Counted from the stretch's first letter, positions 41,700 to 50,348 are shown. The stretch: 64,000 bases of DNA from Palsa-506 sp963755815 (GCA_963755815.1 CAVWLF010000013.1:186001-250000), one strand, 5' to 3'. The notes: generated by a model from the letters alone, not told the origin. Made by a program: numbers and translations.

Positions 41700-42805
41700 C
41701 CGCCAGTGGCGCCCTGACGGGCGCGGGCCGGTCGCGGCCGGCCACGGCGTGGCGGGCCGGCGGGATCCTGGTCCTGCTTGCGGCGATCGCCGTCTTCCCC
41801 CTGGTCTTCACCAACGCGCTGGTGACCACGATCGCCGTGGACACGCTGATCTTCGTGGCCGCGGCCTCCGCCTGGAACATCTTCTCCGGGTACTCGGGCT
41901 ACATCTCGCTCGGGCACGCGGTGTTCTTCGGCTGCGGGGCCTACACGGTCGGGATCGCCGCCCGGGACTGGCACCTGACCGGGAACGCGGTATTCGCCCT
42001 GATACCGCTGGCCGCCGTGGTGGCGGCCGTCATCGCGGTGCCGTTCGGCCTGGTCGCGCTGCGGGTCCGGCGGCACACGTTCGTCGTGGTCACCATCGCC
42101 ATCTTCTTCATCTTCCAGCTGATGGCCGCCAACTTCTCGTTCACCGGCGGGACCTCCGGGCTCAGCGCGCCGTTCCTGGCCTGGAACCCCGCCACGTACA
42201 ACGATCCCTTCTACTACCTGGCCCTGGCCATCGTGGTGGGCACGGTCGGGCTCGCCTGGCTGATCCGGGGATCCCGGTTCGGCCTGCAACTCCGGGCGAT
42301 CCGCGACGACGAGGACCGGGCCCGGGGCCTCGGCGTCCGCACCATGCGCGTCAAGCTGGCCGCGTTCGTGATCTCCGCGTTCGTGACCGGGATGCTCGGC
42401 GGGCTCTGGTTCTATTTCATCACCCAGGTCCTCCCGCAGTCCGGCTTCGATCCGCTCTTCGACCTGTCCGTCGCGCTGATCGCCTTCTTCGGCGGGCTCG
42501 GCACGGTCTCCGGCCCGGTGCTCGGCGCGCTGATCCTGGTGCCAGCCCAGCAGTACTTCACCGAGCAGTTCACGAACGACTATCTCAGCCAGATCGTGTT
42601 CGGCTCGCTGTTCCTGGTGGTGATCCTGCTGCTGCCCCGGGGCGTCATTCCCACCGCCGGCGAGAAGATCGCCTCCTGGCGGGCGAGGTGGCCCGGCCGG
42701 AGGCCCGGGCAGCCCGCCGCTCCGCCCGCCGCCGTTGCCCCCGGCGCTCCGCCCGGTGCCGCCACCGCGGCGGCGGGCACGGCCGGGCCGGACGGTCCGC
42801 GATGA
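41696..42805 (+). CDS. livM: Branched-chain amino acid-type ABC transporter permease LivM
   Basis: A 369-residue permease with about ten helices. WNIFSGYSGYISLGHAVFFGCGAY, GSRFGLQLRAIRDDEDRARGLGV and FFGGLGTVSGPVLGALIL are the LivM signatures (given in part). The C-terminal 45 residues form a Pro/Ala/Gly-rich cytoplasmic tail that is longer than usual. It is coupled to livH by ATGA upstream and to livG by ATGA downstream. Confidence 0.93.
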   Translation: MTASGALTGAGRSRPATAWRAGGILVLLAAIAVFPLVFTNALVTTIAVDTLIFVAAASAWNIFSGYSGYISLGHAVFFGCGAYTVGIAARDWHLTGNAVFALIPLAAVVAAVIAVPFGLVALRVRRHTFVVVTIAIFFIFQLMAANFSFTGGTSGLSAPFLAWNPATYNDPFYYLALAIVVGTVGLAWLIRGSRFGLQLRAIRDDEDRARGLGVRTMRVKLAAFVISAFVTGMLGGLWFYFITQVLPQSGFDPLFDLSVALIAFFGGLGTVSGPVLGALILVPAQQYFTEQFTNDYLSQIVFGSLFLVVILLLPRGVIPTAGEKIASWRARWPGRRPGQPAAPPAAVAPGAPPGAATAAAGTAGPDGPR

Positions 42806-43575
42806 GCGCCCTGCTGCGCGCTGAGCACGTATCCAAGGCCTTCGGCGGCGTGCAGGCGCTCAGTGACTGCACGGTCGAGGTAACCCGCGGTAGCATCACC
42901 GGCCTGATCGGGCCGAACGGGTCCGGCAAGACGACCCTGTTCAACGTCATCACCGGATACGAGCGGGTGGACGCCGGTGACATTTACGCCGATGATCGCA
43001 AGATCACGAATGCGCCGCCGGAGCGGGCGTTTGCCCTGGGCATCGGCCGGACCTTTCAGCTGACCAGGATCTTCCCGCGGCTGACGGTGATGGAGAACAT
43101 GCTGGTCGCCACCCAGCATCGCGGCCGCGGCCGGTGGCACAACCCGCTGGCCCGGGCGGGCGGGCCGGCCGACCGGCGGCGCGCGATGGAACTGCTGGAG
43201 TTCACCGGGATCGCCGGGCACGCGACCGCGCTGGCCGACACCCTGTCGTATGGCCAGCGCAAGCTGCTGGAGCTGGCCTACGTGCTGGTCGCCGATCCTG
43301 AGGTGGTGCTGCTGGACGAGCCGGCCGGCGGCGTGAACCCGTCCCTGATCCAGACCATCGCGGCCCGGATCCGCGAGCTGAACGCCCGCGGCACGACGTT
43401 CCTGATCGTCGAGCACAACATGGACTTCGTGATGGGCATCTGCGACCGCGTCACGGTCCTCGATTACGGCACCGTGGTGGCCAGCGGTCCTCCCGACATC
43501 ATCCGGAGCAATCCGCGGGTCCTCGACGCCTACCTCGGCATCACGGAGGAGGACGACGATGACCCCATCCCATGA
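42802..43575 (+). CDS. livG: Branched-chain amino acid-type ABC transporter ATP-binding protein LivG
   Basis: A 257-residue ATPase with Walker A GPNGSGKT at residues 37-44, signature LSYGQ at 148-152 and Walker B VVLLDEP at 168-174, followed by the LivG-specific AGGVNP. The switch His is in IVEHNMDF. The acidic C-terminus (EEDDDDPIP) overlaps the natural ATG of the next gene (43559). Energises uptake with LivF. Confidence 0.94.
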   Translation: MSALLRAEHVSKAFGGVQALSDCTVEVTRGSITGLIGPNGSGKTTLFNVITGYERVDAGDIYADDRKITNAPPERAFALGIGRTFQLTRIFPRLTVMENMLVATQHRGRGRWHNPLARAGGPADRRRAMELLEFTGIAGHATALADTLSYGQRKLLELAYVLVADPEVVLLDEPAGGVNPSLIQTIAARIRELNARGTTFLIVEHNMDFVMGICDRVTVLDYGTVVASGPPDIIRSNPRVLDAYLGITEEDDDDPIP

Positions 43576-43671
43576 CCAGGCGCCGGGCCGCCCGCCGGCC
43601 GGGCCGGCCCGGCCGGCCCGGACGCCGCGCTCGTCATCGAGGGGCTGGTCTGCGGGTATGGCGGCGGGGAC

Positions 43672-44427
43672 GTGCTGCACGACGTATCCCTCAGCGTGCA
43701 GGCCGGCCAGATCACCTGCGTGGTCGGGCCGAACGGGGCGGGCAAGTCCACCCTGCTCGCCGCGATCAGCGGCCTGCTGCGGCCCAAGCGCGGCACCATC
43801 AGGCTCAACGGCGAGTCACTGGGCGGGAAGACGCCCCGGCAGATCCTGGACCTGGGCCTGGTGCACGTGCAGCAGAACCACAGCCTCTTCCGCGACATGA
43901 CGGTCCGGGAGAATGTGGAACTCGGCGGCTACATCCTGCGGGACCGTGCCCTCCTGCTCCGCCGGCGCGCCCAGGTCGAGGAAATATTTCCCCAGGTGGC
44001 GCAGTGGTCCGGGCAGAAGGCCGGCAGCCTGTCCGGCGGGCAGCAGCGGCTGGTCGAGTTCGCCCGCTGCCTGATGCTCGATCCGTCGGTGGTCCTGCTG
44101 GACGAGCCATCGATGGGCCTGTCGCCGAAGGTGCTGCGGACCGTGTTCGACGCGGCCCGCCTGATGAACGCCCAGGGCAAGACCATCCTGCTGGTCGAGC
44201 AGAACGCCCGGGCCGGCCTGCGGCTCTCCGCCCGCGGCATCGTGCTGGAGAACGGGCGGGTCCGGCTGGCGGGCAGCGGCCGCGAGATCCTCGAGCACCC
44301 GGAGATCGGCGCGCTCTACCTCGGCGGCGCGGCCACCGGCAGCGCGGTCACCGGCGACGCGGCCACCGGCGGACGCGATCACCGGCGGCGCGATCACCGG
44401 CGACGGCCCGGGCGGTACCGAGCCTGA
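43672..44427 (+). CDS. livF: Branched-chain amino acid-type ABC transporter ATP-binding protein LivF, ends disturbed
   Basis: A LivF ATPase with Walker A GPNGAGKS at residues 19-26 (counted from GTG 43672), signature LSGGQ, Walker B VVLLDEPSMGLSP and the H-loop region LLVEQNARAGL. The GTG start omits the first beta strand and A-loop tyrosine (LVIEGLVCGYGGGD), which lie upstream in the same frame without a start codon. The natural ATG is probably 43559 in another frame (MTPSHDQAPGRPP), so a one-base indel near 43600-43625 is likely. At the 3' end a 15-nt repeat contains a 16-nt unit; removing one base gives an ending (ITGDGPGGTEPDRPAPG...) that stops at 44467, overlapping the next start by TTGA. 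Confidence 0.82.
   Translation: MLHDVSLSVQAGQITCVVGPNGAGKSTLLAAISGLLRPKRGTIRLNGESLGGKTPRQILDLGLVHVQQNHSLFRDMTVRENVELGGYILRDRALLLRRRAQVEEIFPQVAQWSGQKAGSLSGGQQRLVEFARCLMLDPSVVLLDEPSMGLSPKVLRTVFDAARLMNAQGKTILLVEQNARAGLRLSARGIVLENGRVRLAGSGREILEHPEIGALYLGGAATGSAVTGDAATGGRDHRRRDHRRRPGRYRA
44329..44404 (+). repeat. 15-nt minisatellite at the 3' end of livF, one unit 16 nt
   Basis: Five units: 44329-44343, 44344-44358, 44359-44374, 44375-44389, 44390-44404, of the type GCGGCCACCGGCGAC. The third unit has one extra G, which shifts the frame of the LivF tail. Slippage or sequence error could cause it. Confidence 0.8.
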
Positions 44428-44463
44428 TCGCCCGGCGCCGGGCGCCATCCCCGGGACCGCTCA

Positions 44464-45438
44464 TTGATCGTCGACGCGCACTGCCACGTCATCGTCCCGC
44501 AGCTGATGACGGGCGCGGTGCCGGCCCACTGGCGCCCGGCCATCAGCACATCCGGCGGCCGGCCGGTGGTCACGTTCCGCGGCCGGGAGCTGCGCTCGAT
44601 CGTGGCCGAGTTCACCGACATCGAGGTGATGATCGCGCAGGCGGCCGCCGACGGCGTCGACCACCTGCTGCTGTCGCCGTGGATCATGCTGGTGCCGACC
44701 GAGGCGGAACTGGCCGAGGCGGTCAGGGTCTGCCGCGTGCAGAACGAGGGACTCTCGCTGGCCGCCGCGGGCGGCCAGGTCAGCGCGCTCGGCGCGGTCC
44801 CGCTGCAGGACGCCGCCGCCGCGGCCGCCGAGCTTGACTACCTGATGCGGCTGCCGGGGCTGCGCGGCGCGGAGGTGCCGGCCAGCGTGGCGGGCCGTTA
44901 TCTGGGCGACGAGTCATTCCTGCCGTTCTGGGAGGCCGCCGAGGCCACCGGGGCGCTGATCTTCGTGCATCCCACCACCCGCGGCTTCGAGCTGCCCGCG
45001 CTCGGGGACTACTACCTGTGGAACTCGGCGGGCAATCCGCTGGAGACCGCCATTACCGGCGCGCACCTGGCCGCCGCCGGGGTGCTGGAGCGGTACCCGC
45101 GGCTGCGCATCCTGCTCGCCCACGGCGGCGGCGGGCTGCTGTCGATCCGGGGCCGGCTGCGGCGGGCGTTCGCGGTCCGGCCCGAGGCCAGAGTGCGCTC
45201 GGCGGACGGCCCGGACGCCGCGCTGCACCGTTTCTATTACGACACCGTCACCCACGACCGGGCGCTGCTCGCCGATCTCGTCAGCTACGCCGGCGCTGAC
45301 CACGTGCTGCTCGGCTCGGACCGGCCGTTCGACATGGGCAGCGGCCAGCCGGCCGACGACGTGCGGGCGCTGGGCCTGGCCGCCGATGACGAAGGCCGGA
45401 TCCTGGGCGGCAACGCCAGCCGCCTGCTGGCCGGATGA
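44464..45438 (+). CDS. Amidohydrolase family 2 metal-dependent hydrolase/decarboxylase (ACMSD-like)
   Basis: A 324-residue TIM-barrel enzyme. The metal motif HxH is H6 and H8 in VDAHCHV, with further ligands in FVHPTT (about 164), LLAHGGGG (about 219) and the Asp of LLGSDRPFDMG (about 281). This is the set used by ACMSD-type decarboxylases and related hydrolases of aromatic or cyclic acids. The TTG start overlaps the likely natural stop of livF. As the last gene of the transporter operon it probably acts on the imported compound together with the dehydrogenase at 38044. Substrate unknown. Confidence 0.85.
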   Translation: MIVDAHCHVIVPQLMTGAVPAHWRPAISTSGGRPVVTFRGRELRSIVAEFTDIEVMIAQAAADGVDHLLLSPWIMLVPTEAELAEAVRVCRVQNEGLSLAAAGGQVSALGAVPLQDAAAAAAELDYLMRLPGLRGAEVPASVAGRYLGDESFLPFWEAAEATGALIFVHPTTRGFELPALGDYYLWNSAGNPLETAITGAHLAAAGVLERYPRLRILLAHGGGGLLSIRGRLRRAFAVRPEARVRSADGPDAALHRFYYDTVTHDRALLADLVSYAGADHVLLGSDRPFDMGSGQPADDVRALGLAADDEGRILGGNASRLLAG

Positions 45439-45462
45439 CCTTTTATCACCCGAGTTCCTGGC

Positions 45463-45495
45463 ATTTTCTATTTCCCGGGAGATTTTCTATTTCCC
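45463..45495. repeat. 14-nt direct repeats in an AT-rich upstream region
   Basis: ATTTTCTATTTCCC occurs exactly at 45463-45476 and 45482-45495 (period 19 nt), in the AT-rich interval after the amidohydrolase and before the decayed secreted-protein gene. It could be a regulatory tandem site or the product of slippage. Confidence 0.6.
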
Positions 45496-45547
45496 CGGAG
45501 TTGGCGTATCGTCAGAATTCGGCGTACGACATTCGGGGGGATGGAAA

Positions 45548-46044
45548 ATGCCGACAAGACGGCAAATATTGCATGGAATGGGCGTACTGGCCATCGGGGG
45601 ACTGGCCGTCAATAAGCCGCTAATGCAACCGCTTTATCCGCATTCCAGGGCAGCTGCGAGTCCGATCCGGCGCGCGGCCGCCGGGCGGCCGGGCTGTGGT
45701 GTCAATAAGGGCAGCGGCGGCAGCTGGCAGGCCATCTCCGCGGCCACCGGCGGCCTGATCGGCTACCGCGGCTATAACACCCCCGGCCAGGGCACTCCAG
45801 CGGACCAGATTAGGACCAAGCTCGGGAACGTGCCGCTGGCGGTCACCGAGTGCAATTCCGCCGTCCAGCCCGGGCGGCCCGAGTGGTTTCGTGACACCTG
45901 GGCCTGGGCGCAGGCGAACAAGTGCCTGACTATTTCACGTTCTGGGAGGCCGCCGGTTCCGGGTCGGCGTACGAATGGCTGCCGGGCGACGCGGCGACGA
46001 TTTCCGCGCTCTCCGCGATCAACGCGACGTCGAGGGCCGGGTAG
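45548..46044 (+). pseudogene. Decayed Tat-exported secreted protein
   Basis: The N-terminus MPTRRQILHGMGVLAIGGLA is a twin-arginine signal. The mature part reads GSGGSWQAISAATGGLIGYRG, then PLAVTECNSAVQPGRPEWFR, then WAWAQANKC; the frame then breaks near 45930 and continues in another frame as YFTFWEAAGSGSAYEWLPGD and ISALSAINATSRAG to a TAG at 46042. The P-L-A-V-T-E ... W-A ... Y-F-T-F-W spacing looks like the C-terminal part of a secreted glycoside hydrolase-like protein. The middle of such an enzyme is too short here, so it appears both deleted and frameshifted. Its end overlaps the acetyltransferase gene. Confidence 0.55.
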
Positions 46045-46513
46045 CCGGGCCGGCCAGCGCGTCCAGGGCCGGGCCGGTCAGCCGGTGCACCGTCCACTCA
46101 TCCATCGCCACCGCGCCGAGGGATTCGTAAAATCCGCGGGCGGGCGCATTCCAGTCGAGCACCCACCACTCGAGCCGCCCGTAGCCGCGCTGCACGCAGA
46201 TCCGGGCCAACTCGCCGAGCAGCGCCCGGCCGAGCCCGGCGCCCCGCAGCGCGGGAGTGACGTAGAGGTCCTCCAGGTAGATACCGTGCCGGCCCAGCCA
46301 GGTCGAGTAGTTCAGGAACCAGAGCGCGAACCCGGCGACGGTTCCCTCGTGCTCGGCCACATGCGCGAAGATGGCCGGCTGATCGGCGAAAAGCGCCCGC
46401 CGCAGGTCGTCCTCGGTCGCGGTGACCTGGTCGAGTGATCGCTCGTACTCCGCGAGTTCCCGCATCAGCCGGTGAATCTGCGGGACATCCTGCGGGGTAG
46501 CTGGCCTGATCAT
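46019..46513 (-). CDS. GNAT acetyltransferase, diamine/thialysine (SSAT-like) type
   Basis: A 164-residue GNAT. The conserved pattern of spermidine/spermine N1-acetyltransferase relatives is present: LAEYERSLDQVTATEDDLRRALF, FALWFLNYSTWLGRHGIYLEDLYVTPALRGAGLG (in parts; acetyl-CoA loop RGAGLG at about 90-95), LEWWVLDWNAPARGFYESLGA. Likely substrates are polyamines or lysine analogues. It lies 26 nt after the broken GntR gene on the same strand and was probably under its control. Confidence 0.85.
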   Translation of the reverse strand: MIRPATPQDVPQIHRLMRELAEYERSLDQVTATEDDLRRALFADQPAIFAHVAEHEGTVAGFALWFLNYSTWLGRHGIYLEDLYVTPALRGAGLGRALLGELARICVQRGYGRLEWWVLDWNAPARGFYESLGAVAMDEWTVHRLTGPALDALAGPATRPSTSR

Positions 46514-46539
46514 GCCCCGATGCTAGACCGGGACCGGAG

Positions 46540-47279
46540 TCAGACCTCGATCCGGTACCTGAGCCGGAAGCCGTCGGCGGCCAGCACGATGTCAGCCGCC
46601 TCAACCGCCGTGCCGTCGGCCAGATGGGTGCGCTGCACGAGCAGCACCGGAGTACCCGCGCCGATGGCCAGCACGGCCGCCTCGCTGCGCAGCGCGGGCC
46701 GGACCGAGATTTCCTCGACGACCTCGTTCACGCCGATCCCGATGGCCTTCATCCGCTCGATCACCCCGCGGCCGGCGAATGCCCCCTGCTCCGGCACGGC
46801 GACCGCGGTTCCGCTGGTGAGCCGGGCCGGCTCATAGGACGTGGCCAGCTGTATCGCCGCGCCGTCCGCGCTCAGCAGGTACCTGGTCCGCGTCACCGGA
46901 TCGCTGACCGGCTGCAGGCCGAGCCGCCGCGCGATGTGCGGCGGCGGGAGCACCTGCTCCGCCTGGTACTCCAGGGACAGCCGGCGGCCGGATCCTCGAG
47001 GCCGAACGGCGAGCCCGGGTAGTGCAGGCGGTCGTGGTCCATCAGGCGGGTCACCGGCACCTTGCGCACGTAGGACCCCGACCCCGCCCGGGCCTCGATC
47101 AGGCCCTCGGCCGCCAGGACCTGCAGCGCGTGCTTGGCCGCGGTTTCCCCGACGCCGTACCTGGCAATGATCGCGTTGCGCGAGGGCACCCTGGCCCCCG
47201 GCTCCAGCAGTCCCTCGCTGATGCGGGCGCGAAGATCCTCGAGAACCCGGAGATAGACCGGATCGGTTGACGCTGCCAT
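46540..47279 (-). pseudogene. GntR-family (HutC/UTRA) regulator, frameshifted
   Basis: Residues 1-75 are a GntR winged helix (VYLRVLEDLRARISEGLLEPGARVPSRNAIIARYGVGE region). After SPFGLEDP the frame is lost near 46985-46990 (GC-rich CCGGCGGCCGGATCC) and the UTRA ligand domain continues in another frame from RRLSLEYQAEQVLPPPHIARRLG through TRYLLSADGAAIQLATSYEP to GFRLRYRIEV. One base would restore a protein of about 246 residues. It precedes the acetyltransferase by 26 nt. Either a real lesion that frees the downstream gene from control, or a sequence error. Confidence 0.75.
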
Positions 47280-47408
47280 CGCAAGCCATTGTTACCGAGG
47301 CGGCCTTCGGGTTGTGACCCAAGTGACATTTTGCTGCCGCCCGCCCGCTACCTGAGCTCCGCTCGCGCGGGCCGCGGCGGGAATCCCCGCCATCAGGCGG
47401 GGAGGAGG

Positions 47409-47783
47409 TCAATCGCTACCCTCCTCCAGCAGCAGGTGATAGCCGTTGGGCGTACGGGCGTGCAGCACGCGGTAGGTCCAGTCCTCGCTCGGCGTCATCA
47501 GCTGCTCGCTGAACGGCACGCCGGCCTCGTCCAGCCGCTTCCGGGCCGCGGCGATATCCGCCACGCCGAACTGCCAGGTCAGCACGTGATCGGGAATGTC
47601 GCTGCGGAACCCGGCCTTCCGCTCGATGCCGAACTCGACGGGCCCGTGGCCAAGCGCCAGGAAGTGCGGATACTCCGGGCCCTCGTACGTGACGTGGAAG
47701 CCCAGGCGGACGTAGAAGTCACGTTCGGCCTCAAGGTCGCTGACAAAGAGAATGGGGATGATCCGGTTGAACAATGCCGCCAT
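47409..47783 (-). CDS. VOC-family (glyoxalase/bleomycin resistance) protein
   Basis: A 124-residue vicinal-oxygen-chelate protein. NRIIPILFVSDLEAERDFYVRLGF is the first beta-alpha-beta unit, EFGIE supplies a typical metal-site Glu in strand 4, and the C-terminal GYHLLLEEG the second. It may bind metal and a small ligand or confer resistance. The start ATG 47783 gives the canonical N-terminus. No partner gene explains its role. Confidence 0.85.
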   Translation of the reverse strand: MAALFNRIIPILFVSDLEAERDFYVRLGFHVTYEGPEYPHFLALGHGPVEFGIERKAGFRSDIPDHVLTWQFGVADIAAARKRLDEAGVPFSEQLMTPSEDWTYRVLHARTPNGYHLLLEEGSD

Positions 47784-47897
47784 GGCGGCACATCGTACCG
47801 ACCGGAAACCTGCCCCGTATGGATCGTGGCTGAGTTGCGCCGGAAGGCCAGTGCGCGGCGGTGGGCAGGTGCGGCCGGCGCTGGCTAGGCTGGCGCC

Positions 47898-48734
47898 ATG
47901 ACCCCCCCGAGCAGTGGCCACTCCGTGCGCGTCGCCGCCTGCCAGCTCAGCCTGCGAGTGGGCGAGACGGCCGCTAACCGCGCGGCCGCCCGGGACGCGA
48001 TCGACACCGCCGTCGCCCGCGGAGCCCAGGTCGTCGTGCTGCCGGAACTGGTGTCCTCCGGTTACGTATTCGCCGACGCCGCCGAGGCGCGCGCGCTGGC
48101 CGAGCCCGCCGACGGGCCGACCGTCAGCGAGTGGCAGCGGCTCGCCGCGCGGCACGACCTGGTGATCGTCGGCGGCTTCGCCGAGCTGGGGGACTCGGGG
48201 CAGGTGCTCAACAGCGCGGCGATCGTGGACGGCAGCGGGACCAGGGCGATCTACCGCAAGGTGCACCTGTGGGACGCCGAGCCGGACGTGTTCACGCCGG
48301 GGGACGGCGACCCGCCGGTGGTGGACACCGCGTACGGCCGGATCGGGGTCATGGTCTGCTACGACGCGGAGTTTCCCGAGTGGGTACGCAAGCCCGCGCT
48401 GGCCGGCGCGGACCTGCTGGCCCTGTCGACCAACTGGCCGGCCGAGCCGACGCCGGACGGCGAGCGGCCGATGGTGGTACTGAACGTGCAGGCCGCGGCC
48501 AGCGCGAACCGGATTTTCATCGCGGCGGCGGACCGGTGCGGGATCGAGCGCGGCGTGCACTGGGTCGGCGGCACCACCATCTCCGGCGTCGATGGCTATC
48601 CGCTGGCCGGGCCGGTCTGCGCGGATGAGCCCGCCGTGCTGGTGGCCGACTGCGATCTGCGGCTGGCCCGGAGCAAGGCGAACGGCCCGCGCAACGACGT
48701 GCACGCGGACCGGCGGCCAGCGCTCTACCAGTAA
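47898..48734 (+). CDS. Carbon-nitrogen hydrolase (nitrilase superfamily)
   Basis: A 278-residue enzyme with the full Glu-Lys-Cys triad: E50 in LPELVSSGY, K121 in YRKVHLW and C154 in MVCYDAEFPE. It hydrolyses an amide or nitrile bond; the branch is probably amidase-like. A nitrile hydratase-like gene set lies 1.6 kb downstream on the other strand, so a nitrile-amide-acid route is possible. It ends near a 20-nt tandem repeat that separates it from the convergent O-methyltransferase. Confidence 0.9.
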   Translation: MTPPSSGHSVRVAACQLSLRVGETAANRAAARDAIDTAVARGAQVVVLPELVSSGYVFADAAEARALAEPADGPTVSEWQRLAARHDLVIVGGFAELGDSGQVLNSAAIVDGSGTRAIYRKVHLWDAEPDVFTPGDGDPPVVDTAYGRIGVMVCYDAEFPEWVRKPALAGADLLALSTNWPAEPTPDGERPMVVLNVQAAASANRIFIAAADRCGIERGVHWVGGTTISGVDGYPLAGPVCADEPAVLVADCDLRLARSKANGPRNDVHADRRPALYQ

Positions 48735-48740
48735 GGCGGG

Positions 48741-48780
48741 CTGCTTCCGGCGCGGCGGGCCTGCTACCGGCGCGGCGGGT
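48741..48780. repeat. 20-nt tandem duplication between convergent genes
   Basis: 48741-48760 and 48761-48780 are near-identical 20-nt copies (CTGCTTCCGGCGCGGCGGGC with two changes) in the 45-nt gap between the nitrilase-type hydrolase and the O-methyltransferase stop codons. Confidence 0.8.
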
Positions 48781-49439
48781 TACTTCTTCCTGGCCAGGGT
48801 GAGCCCGTCGCCGATCGGGAGCAGCACCAGCTCGACCCGGTCGTCGGCCGCGGCGTGGTCATTGAAATCCCTGATCCCCTGCACGCTGTCGCCGTGGTCC
48901 GCCGCATCGATGACCTGGCCGCCGAAGAACGTATTGTCCACCAGGATGATGCCGCCCGCCCTGACCCGCGGCACGATCTCGTCCCAGTAGCCGATGTAGC
49001 CCGGCTTGTCGGCATCGATGAAGGCCAGGTCGAGTGACGGCCCGGCGGGCAGCGCGCGCAGCGTCTCGATGGCCGGGCGCAGCTGCAGCTCGATCCGGTC
49101 CGCGACGCCGGCCCGGCGCCAGTACTCGCGGGCCAGCGACGTCCACTCCTCGCTGACATCGCAGCACAGCAGCCGCCCGCCCGCGGCCAGGCCGCGAGCC
49201 AGGCAGATCGAGGAGTACCCGGTGAAGGTACCGACCTCGACCGCGTCGGCCGCGCCGGCGATCCGGGTCAGCAGGGTCATGAAGGTGCCCTGCTCCGGGC
49301 CGATCTGCAAGCCCGCCGACGCCGGGAACCGCCGGGCGGTTTCGTCCGCGAGATCGCTCAGCACCGGGTCAGCCGGAGCGCTGTGAGCGAGCAGGTACGC
49401 GTGCAGTTGCGGGCTGAGTTGCCCGGTTCGGCGAGACAT
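48780..49439 (-). CDS. SAM-dependent O-methyltransferase (class I, catechol OMT-like)
   Basis: A 219-residue methyltransferase of the family 3 / caffeoyl-CoA type. Motif I VEVGTFTGYSS (about 68-78), acidic CCDVSEE loop, LDLAFIDADKPGY (about 135-147) and the metal-site VDNTFFGGQV (about 166-175) are visible. It methylates a catechol-like or other hydroxyl group with a divalent metal. It is divergent from lgt across a 69-nt interval. Confidence 0.88.
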   Translation of the reverse strand: MSRRTGQLSPQLHAYLLAHSAPADPVLSDLADETARRFPASAGLQIGPEQGTFMTLLTRIAGAADAVEVGTFTGYSSICLARGLAAGGRLLCCDVSEEWTSLAREYWRRAGVADRIELQLRPAIETLRALPAGPSLDLAFIDADKPGYIGYWDEIVPRVRAGGIILVDNTFFGGQVIDAADHGDSVQGIRDFNDHAAADDRVELVLLPIGDGLTLARKK

Positions 49440-49508
49440 GCGATCACGCTAGCGGATCGGCCGTCCTGCCGCGCTGAGCACCTGGCCGGCGGGTCTACCC
49501 TCGGTCCC

Positions 49509-50348
49509 ATGGCCTTGCACATTCCCAGCCCGGCGGTCAGCGGGTTTCATGTCGGCCCGGCGTTCATTCACGTCTACGGGCTGATGTACGTCATCGGGAT
49601 AACGCTGGCGATACTCATCACCCGGCGGCGCTGGGAAGCGAAGGGCGGTGACCCGAACCTGGTCGCCGACGTGGCGATCTGGGCGGTGCCGGCCGGCATC
49701 ATCGGCGCGCGGATCTACTTCGATATCACCACGCCGGGCGATATCCCGCCGCACTGGTGGGGCGTGTTCGCGATCTGGTCGGGCGGCCTGGGGGTCTGGG
49801 GCGGCATCGCGGCGGGCGCGGCGGCCGGCATCTGGCGGGTCCGCCGGGCCGGCGCTGACGTGCCGGTGTTCATGGACGCGGTGGCTCCGGCGCTGCTGGT
49901 CGCCCAGGGTCTCGGCCGCATCGGCAACTACTTCAACCAGGAACTGTTCGGCAAGCCGACCAGTCTGCCCTGGGGCCTGGAGATATCCCTGGCCCACCGG
50001 CCGCCGGGCTATACCGCGTTCAGCACGTTCCAGCCGACCTTCCTGTATGAGCTGATCTTTGACCTGGCCCTCGCGGCCGCGCTGGTCTGGCTCGGGCATC
50101 ACCGCAACATCCGGCCGCCGGGCCTGTTTGCCCTCTACGTGCTCGGCTACTCGGTATTCCGGATCTTCGAGGAAACCCTGCGGATCGACTCATCCGAGCA
50201 TTTCCTCGGCCTGCGCCTCAACTTCTACATCGCCACCATCCTGGCCATCATCGGCCTCGTCTGGTTCATCCGCAGCCAGCGTAAGAAGGGCGACGAGCCG
50301 CCCGCCGAGTCCGCCGAGTCGATACCGACCACCGCCACCGAGCCCTGA
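49509..50348 (+). CDS. lgt: Prolipoprotein diacylglyceryl transferase
   Basis: The membrane enzyme that transfers diacylglycerol to the lipobox cysteine of prolipoproteins. Its 279 residues have about seven helices and the signature GRIGNYFNQELFG (residues about 137-149). HVYGLMYVIGI and YSVFRIFEETLRIDSSEHFLGL are further family blocks. It would modify the lipoproteins in this window (FKBP protein, binding protein, mini-lipoprotein). ATG 49509 gives the canonical start MALHIPSPAVSG. Confidence 0.93.
   Translation: MALHIPSPAVSGFHVGPAFIHVYGLMYVIGITLAILITRRRWEAKGGDPNLVADVAIWAVPAGIIGARIYFDITTPGDIPPHWWGVFAIWSGGLGVWGGIAAGAAAGIWRVRRAGADVPVFMDAVAPALLVAQGLGRIGNYFNQELFGKPTSLPWGLEISLAHRPPGYTAFSTFQPTFLYELIFDLALAAALVWLGHHRNIRPPGLFALYVLGYSVFRIFEETLRIDSSEHFLGLRLNFYIATILAIIGLVWFIRSQRKKGDEPPAESAESIPTTATEP

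Noticed and set aside
43559..43900. The frame starting at ATG 43559 as a separate small gene
   Set aside because: Only its first 20 or so codons look genuine; beyond the GC-rich run it reads antifold Ser/Arg/Ala sequence while LivF continues in the neighbouring frame.
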